NCBI RefSeq assembly: GCF_004362405.1
Contig: NZ_SNXE01000003.1
Location: forward strand, 186,001 to 250,000
DNA from: Roseateles asaccharophilus
Lineage (GTDB): Bacteria > Pseudomonadota > Gammaproteobacteria > Burkholderiales > Burkholderiaceae_C
Reading direction: 5' to 3'
DNA length: 64,000 bases
Shown: positions 55,622 to 64,000 of the stretch, in pieces
Layout of the letters: each line of letters starts with the position of its first letter
How positions within the stretch are numbered: the stretch's first letter is position 1
The notes under the pieces: generated by a model
The model's database searches: none
The model's input: the letters and a program-made list of their open reading frames with translations, nothing else
What the model was told of the DNA's origin: nothing
Position numbers and translations under genes: made by a program

Positions 55622-57184
55622 ATGCTGCTTGACGCCTTGTTCGCGCGCGTGCCGAGCGTGCGCGCCCGCCTGACCCTGCTCACCGCCCTGCTCTGCCTCT
55701 TGATGGCCCTGCTGGCCCTTGGGGGCGTGCTGCTGCTGTCCCAGGCCAACGAATCTTTGCGAACGGTGTACGACGACAGGGTCGTCCCCCTGCGCCAACT
55801 CAAGACCGTGTCGGACATGTATGCGGTGAACCTCGTGGACACCACCCACAAGGTGCGCATGGGCAGCCTGGACTGGGCCCAGGGCGCACGCCTGGTGGAC
55901 CAAGCTGGCCAGAAGGTAGCGCAGGAATGGCGGGCCTACACCCAGACATTTCTGGTCCCGCAGGAACGCACGCTGGTCAGCGAGATCACGCCCTTGATGG
56001 CGCGTGCCGAAGCGCTGCGGCTGCGCCTGCTGGCCCTGATGCAGGCCCGTGACTTGGAGGGCCTGGAGGCACTGGCGCGCGAGCAGCTCTACGCCACCAT
56101 CGACCCGCTAAGCGACAAGCTCAATGCCCTGGTCGAGGTGCAGCTACAGGTGGCGCAGCAGGAGTACGACAAGGGCCTGCGCCGCTACGAGCAGGCGCGC
56201 TGGAGCGCCCTGCTGGGCCTGGGCGCGGCCTGCCTGCTGGGCATAGGCCTGGCTGGGGTGATCACGCGCCGCATCCTGCGCTCCCTGGGCGCCGAGCCCA
56301 GCGCGGTGCGCGAGGTGGCCCAGGGCATTGCCCGTGGCGCCCTGAACCAGCGCTTGGCCGTGGCCCAGGGAGATCAGAGCAGCGTGATGGCCTTCATGCA
56401 CAGCATGCAGCGCAGCCTGGCCAGGGTGGTGGGCGAGGTGCGCGCGAATGTGGACGAGCTGCACGCCGCCTCGGGTCAGATCGCCCAGGGCAATCTGGAT
56501 CTGTCCAGCCGCACCGAGGAAACCGCCGCCACCACCCAGCGCGCCAGCGCGCGCCTGGACGAGGTGATGCAGCGCCTGCGCCAGCGCATCGTGCATGCGG
56601 GCGAGGCTCGCAGCCTGGCCGAGGCCGGCCAGGCGGTGGCGCGCCAGGCCGGTCAGGAGATGCAGGCCGCCATCGAAGCCATGCGTGGCATCGACGGCTC
56701 CACCCAGCGCATTACCGAGATCATCGGCGTGATCGACGGCATTGCCTTCCAGACCAATATCTTGGCCCTCAATGCCGCGGTGGAGGCCGCGCGCGCCGGC
56801 GAGAGCGGCCGCGGCTTCGCCGTGGTGGCGGCCGAGGTGCGGGCCCTGGCCCAGCGCTCGGCCAGCGCGGCGCGCGAGATCAAGGGCCTGATCAGTGAGG
56901 CGGCCACCCGCAGCGAGCAGGGCACGCAGCAGATCGAGGGCACCGGCCGCACCCTGGCCCGCATGGTGGACGAGATCCAGCGTCTGAGCAGCTTGATGGC
57001 GCGCCTGGACCAGAGCTCGGGCCAGGACAACGAAGACATTGCCGAGCTGCAGCTGCAGGTGCACGAGCTGGACCGCGTGGCCCAGCAGAACGCGGCCCTG
57101 GTGGAGGAGATGGCGGCCTCCAGCGAGCAGCTCAAGGACCAGGCCGGCCGCCTGGCCCAGGCGGTGCAGGTGTTCCAGGTCTGA
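55622..57184 (+). CDS. Methyl-accepting chemotaxis protein, Tsr/Tar type
   Basis: A 520-residue chemoreceptor. One N-terminal membrane helix ([23 protein letters not shown]), a periplasmic four-helix-bundle region (about residues 40-190, including [23 protein letters not shown]), a second helix ([21 protein letters not shown]), a HAMP-like linker and a signalling domain with [59 protein letters not shown]. Ligand unknown. Start at 55622; upstream in-frame sequence is not conserved. Confidence 0.93.
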   Translation: MLLDALFARVPSVRARLTLLTALLCLLMALLALGGVLLLSQANESLRTVYDDRVVPLRQLKTVSDMYAVNLVDTTHKVRMGSLDWAQGARLVDQAGQKVAQEWRAYTQTFLVPQERTLVSEITPLMARAEALRLRLLALMQARDLEGLEALAREQLYATIDPLSDKLNALVEVQLQVAQQEYDKGLRRYEQARWSALLGLGAACLLGIGLAGVITRRILRSLGAEPSAVREVAQGIARGALNQRLAVAQGDQSSVMAFMHSMQRSLARVVGEVRANVDELHAASGQIAQGNLDLSSRTEETAATTQRASARLDEVMQRLRQRIVHAGEARSLAEAGQAVARQAGQEMQAAIEAMRGIDGSTQRITEIIGVIDGIAFQTNILALNAAVEAARAGESGRGFAVVAAEVRALAQRSASAAREIKGLISEAATRSEQGTQQIEGTGRTLARMVDEIQRLSSLMARLDQSSGQDNEDIAELQLQVHELDRVAQQNAALVEEMAASSEQLKDQAGRLAQAVQVFQV

Positions 57185-57273
57185 GCGTCAGGCCGCCGCG
57201 GGCGGCACGGCGGTGCAGGGCTCAAAGCTGCGATGATGCGCGGCGCCCCGCCCCGCCCCGCCCTACCCATACC

Positions 57274-58203
57274 ATGCAACTGCTAGGCCAGCCTCATCAG
57301 CTCAGCTGCCCGCAATGCGCTGCCCCCATGCAGCATCTGAGCCTGCCCGCCCACAGCGGGCGCAGTGTGCCCGTGGACCACTGCCCGCCCTGCCGCCTGG
57401 TCTGGTTTGACACCCTGGAGTCCGTGCAGCTCAACGGCCTGGGCTGGATTGCGTTGCTGCGTGAATTGCAGGAGCAGCCGGGAATGCCCGCGGCCACGGT
57501 GGCGACAGGCGCCACGGTGCTGGACTGTCCGCTCTGCCGTCGCCCCCTCAAGCCCGTGCAGAACCAGACGCGCTATGGCCGCTTCCCCGCGCTCGAATGC
57601 AGCGGCTGTGGCGGCCATCTGCACAGCCATGCCGGCGTGCTGGCCGAGCGCGGCCTGGTGCGCGCCGTGCTGCCGGCCGATCGCGGCGCGCTGGAGCGCG
57701 AGGGGCGCAGCCTTTGCTGCCTCAACTGCGGCGCCCCCGCACAGGGCGCGGAGACACAGTGCCGCTACTGCGAGAGCCCGCTGCTGGTGCTGGACCTGCC
57801 GCGTCTGACCCAGGCCTTGCGGCCCAGTCCGGGCCGCGATCCCGAGACCGGCGCGGCCCGAGCGGCCGCGGCCCTCTGGGCCTGGGCCTGCCATGGCTGC
57901 GGTGCCGCGCTGGACCCCGGCCGCCAGACGCACTGCGAGCGCTGCGGTCATGCGGTGCTGGCCCCCTCGCTGCTGGACCTGAATCCACTGCTGGACAAGC
58001 TGGAGGCGCAATGGCGCCACGACATCGCCTCCCGCCAGCCGGCCGCCACCGCACGCCCGACACGGCGCCCACGCGACTGGCGCGATACCGGCCTGGCGCG
58101 CTTGCTGCACCGGCTGCGGCCGGACGAGGACATGGGCAGCACGCAGGCCTGGCAGGCCGCGCTGGGGCTGGGCCTGCTGCTGCTCTGGTGGCTGTTCTTC
58201 TAG
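57274..58203 (+). CDS. Multi-zinc-ribbon membrane-tethered protein
   Basis: A 309-residue protein of unknown function with four zinc ribbons: Cys12/15 with 37/40 (the first, followed by VWFD, is TFIIB-type), 85/88 with 109/112, 148-152 with 163/166, and 206/209 with 221/224. The C-terminus has one hydrophobic segment (LGLGLLLLWWLFF), i.e. a tail anchor, and a basic stretch precedes it. The cysteine pairs imply binding of nucleic acid or protein at the inner face of the membrane. Convergent with the gene at 58229. Confidence 0.7.
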   Translation: MQLLGQPHQLSCPQCAAPMQHLSLPAHSGRSVPVDHCPPCRLVWFDTLESVQLNGLGWIALLRELQEQPGMPAATVATGATVLDCPLCRRPLKPVQNQTRYGRFPALECSGCGGHLHSHAGVLAERGLVRAVLPADRGALEREGRSLCCLNCGAPAQGAETQCRYCESPLLVLDLPRLTQALRPSPGRDPETGAARAAAALWAWACHGCGAALDPGRQTHCERCGHAVLAPSLLDLNPLLDKLEAQWRHDIASRQPAATARPTRRPRDWRDTGLARLLHRLRPDEDMGSTQAWQAALGLGLLLLWWLFF

Positions 58204-58228
58204 CCGCTCACTCGGCCGGCGCCACGGC

Positions 58229-60223
58229 TCAGAAGTGGATGCCGCGCATCATCTGCTGCAGGGCAATGGCCTCGGCCGAGAGCTGGGGGCGGCCGGCCTT
58301 GTCGCCACGCGCCGCCTCGCTGTCGGGGAACATGCGGAAGCTGGTGTTCATCACGATCTGGGCCACGCGCGGCAGCAGGGCATGCAGCAGCTGGCCCGTG
58401 ATGCCCAGGCGGGTGGCAATGCGCACCGGCTTGGCGATGCAGGCCTGGGCGATCATGTCCGCCGCCTCCTCGGGCGCCAGGGTGGGCACATTGTTGTAGA
58501 TCTGGGTGGGCGCGATCATGGGCGTGCGCACCAGGGGCATATTGATGGTGGTGAAGGTGATGCCCAGATCCGCGTACTCGCTGGAGGCGCAGCGCGTCCA
58601 GGCGTCCAGCGCCGCCTTGGAGGCCACATAGGCCGAGAAGCGCGGCGCATTGGTCAGCACGCCGATGCTGGAGATGTTCACCACATGGCCACGCTTCTTG
58701 GCCACCATGCCGGGCAGCAGGCCCATGGTCACGCGCAGGCAGCCGAAGTAGTTGAGCTGCATGGTGCGCTCGTAGTCGTGGAAGCGGTCGTAGCTGCTCT
58801 CGATGGCACGGCGGATGGAGCGGCCGGCGTTGTTGATCAGGAAGTCCACGCCGCCGAAGTTCTCGTTGATCCAGGCCACCATCTCGGCGCAGCTCTGCTC
58901 GTTGGCGATATCGGCCGAGTAGCTGTGGACCTGGGCCTTGGGGCCGGCATGCTCGCGGATCTCCTTGAGTGCGGCGGCCAGCTTGTCCTCGTCGCGGGCG
59001 CAGATCAGGGTGATGGCGCCGGCCTCGGCGAACTTCTTGGCGGCGGCCAGGCCAATGCCCGAGGAGCCGCCCGTCACCAGCACCACCTTGCCGGCCGTGG
59101 CGCCCTTGAGGCTGCGGTCGATGAAGAGGTCGGGGTCGAGATGGCGCTCCCAGTAGTCCCACAGACGCCAGGCATAGTCGTGCAGATTGGGGCAGCGTAT
59201 GCCCGAGCCCTTGAGCGCCTTCTCGGTCTCGCGGCAGTCAAAGCGCGTGGGGTAGTTGATGAAGGTGAGCATCTCGTCCGGCAGGCCCAGATCCTTCATC
59301 ACCGCATTGCGGATGCGACGCACCGGCGCCAGGGCCATCAGCCCCTTCTTCACGCTCTTGGGAATGAAGCCCAGCAAGGCCGCATTGACGAATAGGCCCA
59401 TCTTGGGCGCGTGAGCGGCCTTGGAGAAGATGTCCAGCACGTCGCCCACGCGGTAGCCCACCGGGTCCACGATGTGGAAGCAGCCGCCGCTCTTGCGCTC
59501 CTGGTGGCTGATGTGCACCAAGGCGTCCACCACGAAATCCACCGGCACGATGTTGACCCGACCACCCTCCAGGCCCAGGGAGGGGATCCAGGGCGGCAGG
59601 ATCTGGCGCAGGCGCTGGATGAGCTTGAAGAAGTAGTAGGGGCCGTCCACCTTCTCGGCCTCGCCGGTCTGCGAGTCGCCCACCACCATGGCCGGCCGGT
59701 AGACGGTCCAGGGCCGCTTGCATTCGCGGCGCACGATCTTCTCGCTCTCGTGCTTGGTCATGAAATAGGGGTGATCGAGGTTCTCGGCCTCGTCGAACAT
59801 ATCCTCGCGGAACACGCCCTCGTACAGACCCGCCGCCGCGATGGAGGAGACATGGTGCACATGTCCGGCGTCAATGGCCTGCGCAAACTCCACCAGGGCG
59901 CGCGTGCCCTCGATATTGGCCCGCACCTGGGCCTCCTCGGGTGCGGCCAGGTCGTAGATGGCGGCCAGATGGAAGACATGCTGGATCTGGCCCTTGAGCG
60001 CCTTGATCTGCTCGCTCGCCACGCCCAGGCGCTTGGCATCCAGATTGCCGTACACCGGAATCGCCCGGTTCTTGCTGACGCCCCAGAAGGCCAAGAGCTC
60101 GGGGAGCTTGTCCGCGCTCTCCTCGCGCAGCAAGAAGTACACCGTGCTGCCGCGTCGGGCCAAGAGCTTGGCCACCAATCGCTTGCCGATGAAGCCCGTC
60201 GCGCCGGTCACGAAATACTGCAT
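58229..60223 (-). CDS. Two-domain SDR protein, fatty acyl-CoA reductase-like
   Basis: A 664-residue protein with two short-chain dehydrogenase domains. The N-terminal half is an extended SDR (MQYFVTGATGFIGKRLVAKLLARRGSTVYFLLRE; YFMTKHESEK active site; HVHHVSSIAAAGLYEG), resembling fatty acyl-CoA reductases. The C-terminal half is a classical SDR (VLVTGGSSGIGLAAAKKFAE; INNAGRS; YVASKAALDAW). The same two-domain order and length (about 660 residues) occur in the Marinobacter Maqu_2507-type fatty acyl-CoA reductase that makes fatty alcohols. Divergent from the phasin gene. Confidence 0.88.
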   Translation of the reverse strand: MQYFVTGATGFIGKRLVAKLLARRGSTVYFLLREESADKLPELLAFWGVSKNRAIPVYGNLDAKRLGVASEQIKALKGQIQHVFHLAAIYDLAAPEEAQVRANIEGTRALVEFAQAIDAGHVHHVSSIAAAGLYEGVFREDMFDEAENLDHPYFMTKHESEKIVRRECKRPWTVYRPAMVVGDSQTGEAEKVDGPYYFFKLIQRLRQILPPWIPSLGLEGGRVNIVPVDFVVDALVHISHQERKSGGCFHIVDPVGYRVGDVLDIFSKAAHAPKMGLFVNAALLGFIPKSVKKGLMALAPVRRIRNAVMKDLGLPDEMLTFINYPTRFDCRETEKALKGSGIRCPNLHDYAWRLWDYWERHLDPDLFIDRSLKGATAGKVVLVTGGSSGIGLAAAKKFAEAGAITLICARDEDKLAAALKEIREHAGPKAQVHSYSADIANEQSCAEMVAWINENFGGVDFLINNAGRSIRRAIESSYDRFHDYERTMQLNYFGCLRVTMGLLPGMVAKKRGHVVNISSIGVLTNAPRFSAYVASKAALDAWTRCASSEYADLGITFTTINMPLVRTPMIAPTQIYNNVPTLAPEEAADMIAQACIAKPVRIATRLGITGQLLHALLPRVAQIVMNTSFRMFPDSEAARGDKAGRPQLSAEAIALQQMMRGIHF

Positions 60224-60377
60224 GCCTCGTCTCCTGAATAGCAGTGAACACCCATGAAATCCTGGGTTTGGGCTCGATTCTTGTCCAGGGCCAAGAGCCC
60301 CAAGCTGCGCGCTTTCCCGGAGTCGTCGGTAGAGCACACTCACTAGGATTGCGCGTGGTTCTGCCACAGGACGGGCC

Positions 60378-60383
60378 TATAGT
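60378..60383 (+). promoter_or_regulatory. Possible -10 element upstream of the phasin gene
   Basis: TATAGT lies 17 bases after GTGGTT (a poor -35) and about 47 bases before the phasin start, in the divergent gap with the reductase gene. Confidence 0.3.
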
Positions 60384-60429
60384 GGACCCAAGCACCGATT
60401 CCATCGACGACACAGAAGGACTGCACATC

Positions 60430-61140
60430 ATGGTCAAGAAGCTTCAGAAGATGGCCGCCAAGAAAAAGGCCGCTGAGAGCACCGCCATCCCCGGCATTCC
60501 CGCCGGCCTGCTGGACAGCGCCATCGCCCAGTCGGTCAAGGATTCGGCGCAGCAGATCTGGGCCGCAGGCCTGGGCGCCTTCTCCAAGGCCCAGGGCGAG
60601 GGTGGCAAGGTCTTCGAGGCCCTGGTCAGCGAAGGCATGAAGCTGCAGAAGAAGACACAGAGCGCCGCCGAGGAACGCCTGTCCACGGTGACGGCCAAGA
60701 TGAGCGGCATGGCCGGTGAGGTCGGCGCCAAGGCCGGCCAGCATTGGGACAAACTCGAGTCCATCTTTGAGGAGCGCGTGGCCAATGCGCTCAAGCGTCT
60801 GGGCGTGCCCACGGCCAAGGAGGTCGAAGTGCTGATCGCGCGCATCGATGCGCTGAGCGCGGCCATCCAGCCGCCCGCCAAGAAGGCCTCTGGCAAGAAG
60901 GCCGCGCCGACGAAGCTCGCCCCCAAGGCGACACCGAAGTCCGCCGCCAAGGCGGCGACCAAGCCGGCCGCCAAGAACGGGGCAGCGCCCGCCGCCAAGA
61001 AGTCGCCCGCGCCCCGCAAGGCCGCCAGCCCCGCCAAGAAGTCGGCCTCCGCCGCACCGGCAGCACCCGCCGTGGCCAAGAAGGCCGCGCCGGCCCGCAA
61101 GCGCAGCGCCGCGCCCAGCACACCGGCCGCCGCGGTCTGA
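60430..61140 (+). CDS. PHA-granule-associated phasin family protein with basic tail
   Basis: A 236-residue protein. Residues 25-130 (AIAQSVKDSAQQIWAAGLGAFSKAQGEGGKVFEALVSEGMKLQKK) match the poly(hydroxyalkanoate) granule-associated phasin family, amphipathic helices coating polymer inclusions; residues about 150-236 are a lysine-, alanine- and proline-rich tail like that of histone-H1-like proteins and PhaM-type phasins, which bind DNA. A link between granules and nucleoid is inferred. Divergent from the acyl-CoA reductase gene; the patatin gene follows. Confidence 0.88.
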   Translation: MVKKLQKMAAKKKAAESTAIPGIPAGLLDSAIAQSVKDSAQQIWAAGLGAFSKAQGEGGKVFEALVSEGMKLQKKTQSAAEERLSTVTAKMSGMAGEVGAKAGQHWDKLESIFEERVANALKRLGVPTAKEVEVLIARIDALSAAIQPPAKKASGKKAAPTKLAPKATPKSAAKAATKPAAKNGAAPAAKKSPAPRKAASPAKKSASAAPAAPAVAKKAAPARKRSAAPSTPAAAV

Positions 61141-61164
61141 GCACGCGGGGTCGGCTGATCCACG

Positions 61165-62364
61165 ATGAGTTCCCAGCGTTCTCCGGCCAGGCCGCCGCGC
61201 ATTGGCTTGGCCCTGGCCGGCGGCGGACCGCTGGGAGCCATCTACGAGATCGGCGCCCTGTGCGCGCTGGAGGACTCCATCGAGGGTCTGGACCTGCGCC
61301 GCTGCGAAAGCTTCATCGGCGTCAGCGCCGGTGGCTTCATTGCCGCCGGCCTGGCCAACGGCCTGAGCCCGCGTGAGCTCTGCGCCGCCTTCATCGAGAA
61401 CAGCGGTCCGGAGCAGGACCGCTTCCATCCCGAGCTCATGCTGCGTCCGGCCTGGGAGGAATACGCCCAGCGCCTGCAGCAGCTGCCCAGCCTGCTGGGG
61501 CAAGCCCTGTTCCAGAGCCTGCTGCAAGGGCGCTCGGTGCTCGCCGCCTTTGAACGGCTGGGGCGCGCCCTGCCCACCGGTCTGCTCTCGGGCGAGGCCC
61601 TGGCCCGCCAGCTGCACGAGCTGTTCCAGCGTCCTGGCCGCAGCGATGACTTCCGCCAGCTGGGCAAGCGCCTGGTCCTGGTCGCGACCGATCTGGACAG
61701 CGGTGAGGCCGTGCCCTTCGGCATGCCGGGCCATGATCATGTGCCCATCTCGCGCGCGGTGCAGGCCAGTGCGGCCCTGCCGGGCCTGTTTCCGCCGGTG
61801 GACATCGACGGCCGGCACTATGTGGACGGCGCCCTCAAGAAGACCATCCATGCCTCGGTGCTGCTGGAGGAGGGGCTGGATCTGCTGATCTGCCTCAATC
61901 CCCTGGTGCCCTACGCCGCCGGCCATCAGCACTCCCGCATCCCGCGCCTGGTCGACGGCGGCCTGCCCCTGGTGCTGAGCCAGACCCTGCGCTCCCTGAT
62001 CCATTCACGCCTGGAACTGGGGCTCAAGCGCTACACCCTGAGCCATCCGCAAACCGACATCCTGCTCTTCCAGCCCGACCCGCAGGATGCCGAGATGTTC
62101 ATGGCCAACACCCTGAGCTACAGCCGGCGCCGCCATCTGGCCGAGCATGCCTTCCAGTCCACGCGACAGCATCTGCGCGCACGCAGCCCCAGCCTGGTGG
62201 CCCAGTTGGAGCGCCACGGTCTGCGCCTGCACGAGGGCCGGCTGCGCGACGACTCACGCCGCCTGGTCGGGCGCGCCGGCAGCCCCGCGGCCGCCCGCAC
62301 CGAGGCGGCGCTGGGGCGCCTGCATGACTGTCTGGATCAGCTGGAAGAGCGACTCAAACCGTGA
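61165..62364 (+). CDS. Patatin-like phospholipase / lipid hydrolase
   Basis: A 399-residue cytoplasmic patatin-like serine hydrolase. The oxyanion loop is GGGPLG (residues 19-24), the nucleophile Ser54 is in GVSAG and the catalytic Asp221 in YVDGALK. The long helical tail (AFQSTRQHLRARSPSLVAQLERHGLRLHEG) has no known domain. No signal peptide. Adjacent to the phasin gene, it may act on granule lipids or membrane phospholipid. Confidence 0.9.
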   Translation: MSSQRSPARPPRIGLALAGGGPLGAIYEIGALCALEDSIEGLDLRRCESFIGVSAGGFIAAGLANGLSPRELCAAFIENSGPEQDRFHPELMLRPAWEEYAQRLQQLPSLLGQALFQSLLQGRSVLAAFERLGRALPTGLLSGEALARQLHELFQRPGRSDDFRQLGKRLVLVATDLDSGEAVPFGMPGHDHVPISRAVQASAALPGLFPPVDIDGRHYVDGALKKTIHASVLLEEGLDLLICLNPLVPYAAGHQHSRIPRLVDGGLPLVLSQTLRSLIHSRLELGLKRYTLSHPQTDILLFQPDPQDAEMFMANTLSYSRRRHLAEHAFQSTRQHLRARSPSLVAQLERHGLRLHEGRLRDDSRRLVGRAGSPAAARTEAALGRLHDCLDQLEERLKP

Positions 62365-62485
62365 CGTAGTTCACAGGCTGGCGCAATCGCCCCTGCTATC
62401 GCGGGGATGTCGACCGCCGCAGGCCTGCAGACAATGACAGCCATGCATCGCGCACCGTGCGACGCCTCACCATCCACCGGAAACC

Positions 62486-63103
62486 ATGCGCACTCTCGCC
62501 ATCGCCCTGCTCGCCTTCCCCTTGATCGCCAGTGCCGGCACGGTCAATCTGATTCAGAACGGCAGCTTCGAGTCCAACCAGGTTGCGAGCTGGGCCAAGT
62601 TCAACAGCCTGAGCGGCTGGACGGCGGGTGCCCTCGGCGTGGAACTGCGCAACAACGTCTCCGGCAGCGCCCTGGACGGCAAAAACTTCGTGGAGCTGGA
62701 CACCACGGGCAATAGCTGGATCAGCCAGACTTTTGCCACCGTGGTCGGCCAGACCTACACGCTGAGCTTTGCCTATGCCCAGCGCCCCGACCAGAAAAAG
62801 CCGACCAGCGATGGCAAGAGCAGCAATGGCCTGCTCTGGTCGGCCGGCAATGTCAGTTCCTTCCTCGTGGGTCAGGACGCCAACACCGCCTGGACGCCCG
62901 TGGTGGCCCAATTCAAGGCCACCAGCAGCAGCACCACGCTGAAGTTTGAGGCCGCGGGTCTGTCGGACTCCTACGGCACCTCGCTGGACAATATCAGCGT
63001 CACCAGCGCCGTCCCCGAGCCCAGCAGCTATGCCCTGATGCTGGCCGGCTTGGGCGCCATGGGCCTGGTAGCTCGCCGCCGCGCGAAGCGCAACGCCGTC
63101 TAA
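62486..63103 (+). CDS. PEP-CTERM surface protein, DUF642/choice-of-anchor-like
   Basis: A 205-residue exported protein. Signal peptide MRTLAIALLAFPLIASA, mature domain starting with TVNLIQNGSFESNQVASWAKFNSLSGWT (typical of DUF642-like carbohydrate-binding-type beta-sandwiches) and SWISQTFATVVGQTYTLSFAYAQRP. PEP-CTERM signal: VPEPSSYALMLAGLG followed by a membrane segment and ARRRAKRNAV. Third PEP-CTERM substrate in the window; no exosortase gene is present. Confidence 0.9.
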   Translation: MRTLAIALLAFPLIASAGTVNLIQNGSFESNQVASWAKFNSLSGWTAGALGVELRNNVSGSALDGKNFVELDTTGNSWISQTFATVVGQTYTLSFAYAQRPDQKKPTSDGKSSNGLLWSAGNVSSFLVGQDANTAWTPVVAQFKATSSSTTLKFEAAGLSDSYGTSLDNISVTSAVPEPSSYALMLAGLGAMGLVARRRAKRNAV

Positions 63104-63496
63104 GTCTCTCGACGTCCAAGCCTGGACTCGGCCGCACGCCAAATGTGCGGCAGCGACTGATTCGGCATGGTGTCATGTCGACGGTTTTACAAAACTTAAG
63201 ACAGCCAGAGCAAGTGCTAAGGGATAGTCGAACTCCGCAGCTGCTCCTCGGCTGATGGTCCTCTGCCTTGCCGCTGGCGACGCTTGTTTCGGCGTTCCGG
63301 CGGCGGCAGTGTCATTGCACGGCCACGCCAGATCCAGGCTCATCGACTTCAAGAGCCAGGGCGGTAGCGGGCTTGCCACGGCATGATGTGAACTGCGGCG
63401 ACGCATTTCTGCGACCGCGTCACACGCCGAAAACTCGCTCGGGGCCGGCTGCCCCGCCGAGCCGGCGTTTTCATATACCCTGGCCTGCCAACGCCC
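63104..63496. other. 393-base intergenic gap
   Basis: No convincing gene. It holds the hairpin at 63131-63151, then a noticeably AT-richer stretch (about 63178-63235) with a small dyad, GTTTT-AC-AAAAC at 63184-63195. The rest is GC-rich and unstructured by eye. It probably contains the promoter of the gene at 63497. A minus-strand frame covers it but runs across into that gene. Confidence 0.6.
63131..63151 (+). terminator. Possible terminator after the third PEP-CTERM gene
   Basis: GCCGCAC (63131-63137) pairs with GTGCGGC (63145-63151) around a 7-base AT-rich loop, 27 bases after the stop. No clear T run. Confidence 0.35.
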
Positions 63497-64000
63497 ATGA
63501 TCACCGTGCTCTATGCGCATCCCTACCCCCGGCACTCGAGAGCGGGGCGTGAACTGCAAAGAGGCATACAGGGCTTGCCACAGGTCCAGACCCGGAATCT
63601 GTACGAGCTCTATCCCGACTTCCATATCGACGTGGAAGCGGAACAGCAGGCCCTGCTGCGCAGCGGCACCATCGTGCTGCAGCACCCGCTGTACTGGTAT
63701 CACATGCCTGCCTTGCTGAGCCTGTGGTGCGAGAAGGTGCTCACGCATGGCTGGGCCTACGGCCACGCGGCTGACGGCAGTTCGGCACGGGCCCTGGCCG
63801 GAAAACGCTTGCTATGGGTGGCAACGACCGGTGGAGATCGAGGCGCGTACAGCGAAGCCGGCTACAACCACTACCCCATGGAACGTATCGCCACCCCTAT
63901 CCAGCAGTTGGCGAGGTTCTGCGGCATGGAATGGTTGCCGCCCTACACCGTGTATCACGCCGGTGCGCTGAGCGACGAGGCGCTGCTCCTCGCGGCACAA
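63497..64000 (+). CDS. KefF/KefG-type NAD(P)H quinone oxidoreductase, 5' part
   Basis: A flavodoxin-like reductase, cut by the end of the window after 168 codons. It reads MITVLYAHPYPRHSRAGREL, NLYELYPDFHIDVEAEQQALL, IVLQHPLYWYHMPALLSLWCEKVLTHGWAYG and VATTGGDRGAYSEAGYNHYPMERIATPIQQLARFCGMEWLPPYTVY. These match KefF/KefG, ancillary subunits of the glutathione-gated K+/H+ antiporters KefC/KefB, and more loosely NQO1-type reductases. A kef antiporter gene should follow if the link is real. Confidence 0.9.
   Translation, partial: MITVLYAHPYPRHSRAGRELQRGIQGLPQVQTRNLYELYPDFHIDVEAEQQALLRSGTIVLQHPLYWYHMPALLSLWCEKVLTHGWAYGHAADGSSARALAGKRLLWVATTGGDRGAYSEAGYNHYPMERIATPIQQLARFCGMEWLPPYTVYHAGALSDEALLLAAQ

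Noticed and set aside
63173-63766. 197-codon minus-strand frame over the last intergenic gap
   Set aside because: It overlaps the well-supported KefF/KefG-type gene on the plus strand and its translation has no domain.

Overview
The window is high-GC DNA (about two thirds G+C by eye), densely packed with genes, from a betaproteobacterium of the order Burkholderiales. A Roseateles/Rubrivivax/Leptothrix-type relative (Sphaerotilaceae) fits best. This rests on gene neighbourhoods rather than any database search: petABC followed by sspA-sspB, hisI-hisE-(membrane protein)-hinT-tatABC, argB beside slmA and a HAD nucleotidase, an imuA-imuB-dnaE2 SOS cassette, a PHA-type phasin, and three PEP-CTERM surface proteins. 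No rRNA, CRISPR array, transposase or prophage was found. One tRNA gene, tRNA-Thr(TGT), is present.

Layout. 1-1186: end of a urease accessory cluster (ureE, ureF) with no ureG behind it. 1213-8711: a chalcone-isomerase-like protein, an outer-membrane protein, argJ, two lower-GC PEP-CTERM genes and secA. 8943-13672: dciA, tRNA-Thr, sspB, sspA and the cytochrome bc1 operon petABC. 13861-21901: mscL, a DUF1631 protein, a PdxA-family dehydrogenase, a DUF885 metallopeptidase-like protein, a Nif3-like protein and a DegS/DegQ-type protease. 21915-26519: a minus-strand run reading DUF815 ATPase, Nudix, hisI, hisE, membrane protein, hinT, tatA, tatB, tatC. 26552-29808: slmA, an orphan response regulator, a HAD nucleotidase and argB. 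29898-32454: a CDF transporter, dtd, a cupin and a protein of unknown function. 32495-32871: four identical 91-bp tandem repeats full of hairpins. 32866-34565: a Bug-type solute receptor and a rhodanese-like protein lacking its cysteine. 34596-44404: an eight-gene minus-strand cluster (acyl-CoA synthetase, complete branched-chain-type ABC importer, small unknown protein, PaaK-like CoA ligase) with a divergent Crp/Fnr regulator. 44497-49911: a LexA box and the imuA-imuB-dnaE2 mutasome. 50002-57184: a CHAP amidase-like protein, a RusA-like protein, a META lipoprotein, GNAT, LysR, an oxidoreductase, nudC and a chemotaxis receptor. 57274-62364: a zinc-ribbon protein, then a fatty-acyl-CoA-reductase-like enzyme, phasin and patatin group. 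62486-64000: a third PEP-CTERM protein and the start of a KefF/KefG-type quinone reductase.

Functional themes. Housekeeping blocks (Sec and Tat export, bc1 complex, arginine and histidine synthesis) alternate with accessory blocks. The most distinctive accessory features are: the importer fused genetically to two CoA-ligase-type enzymes, with a palindromic candidate operator in the divergent promoter; the acyl-CoA reductase/phasin/patatin group, which suggests storage-lipid or PHA granule metabolism; a PEP-CTERM protein whose single Cys and Q-x-A-V-W motif resemble thioester adhesins; the tandem hairpin repeat; and a dispersed hairpin repeat that follows two stop codons and in one case appears to supply the N-terminus of the next protein.
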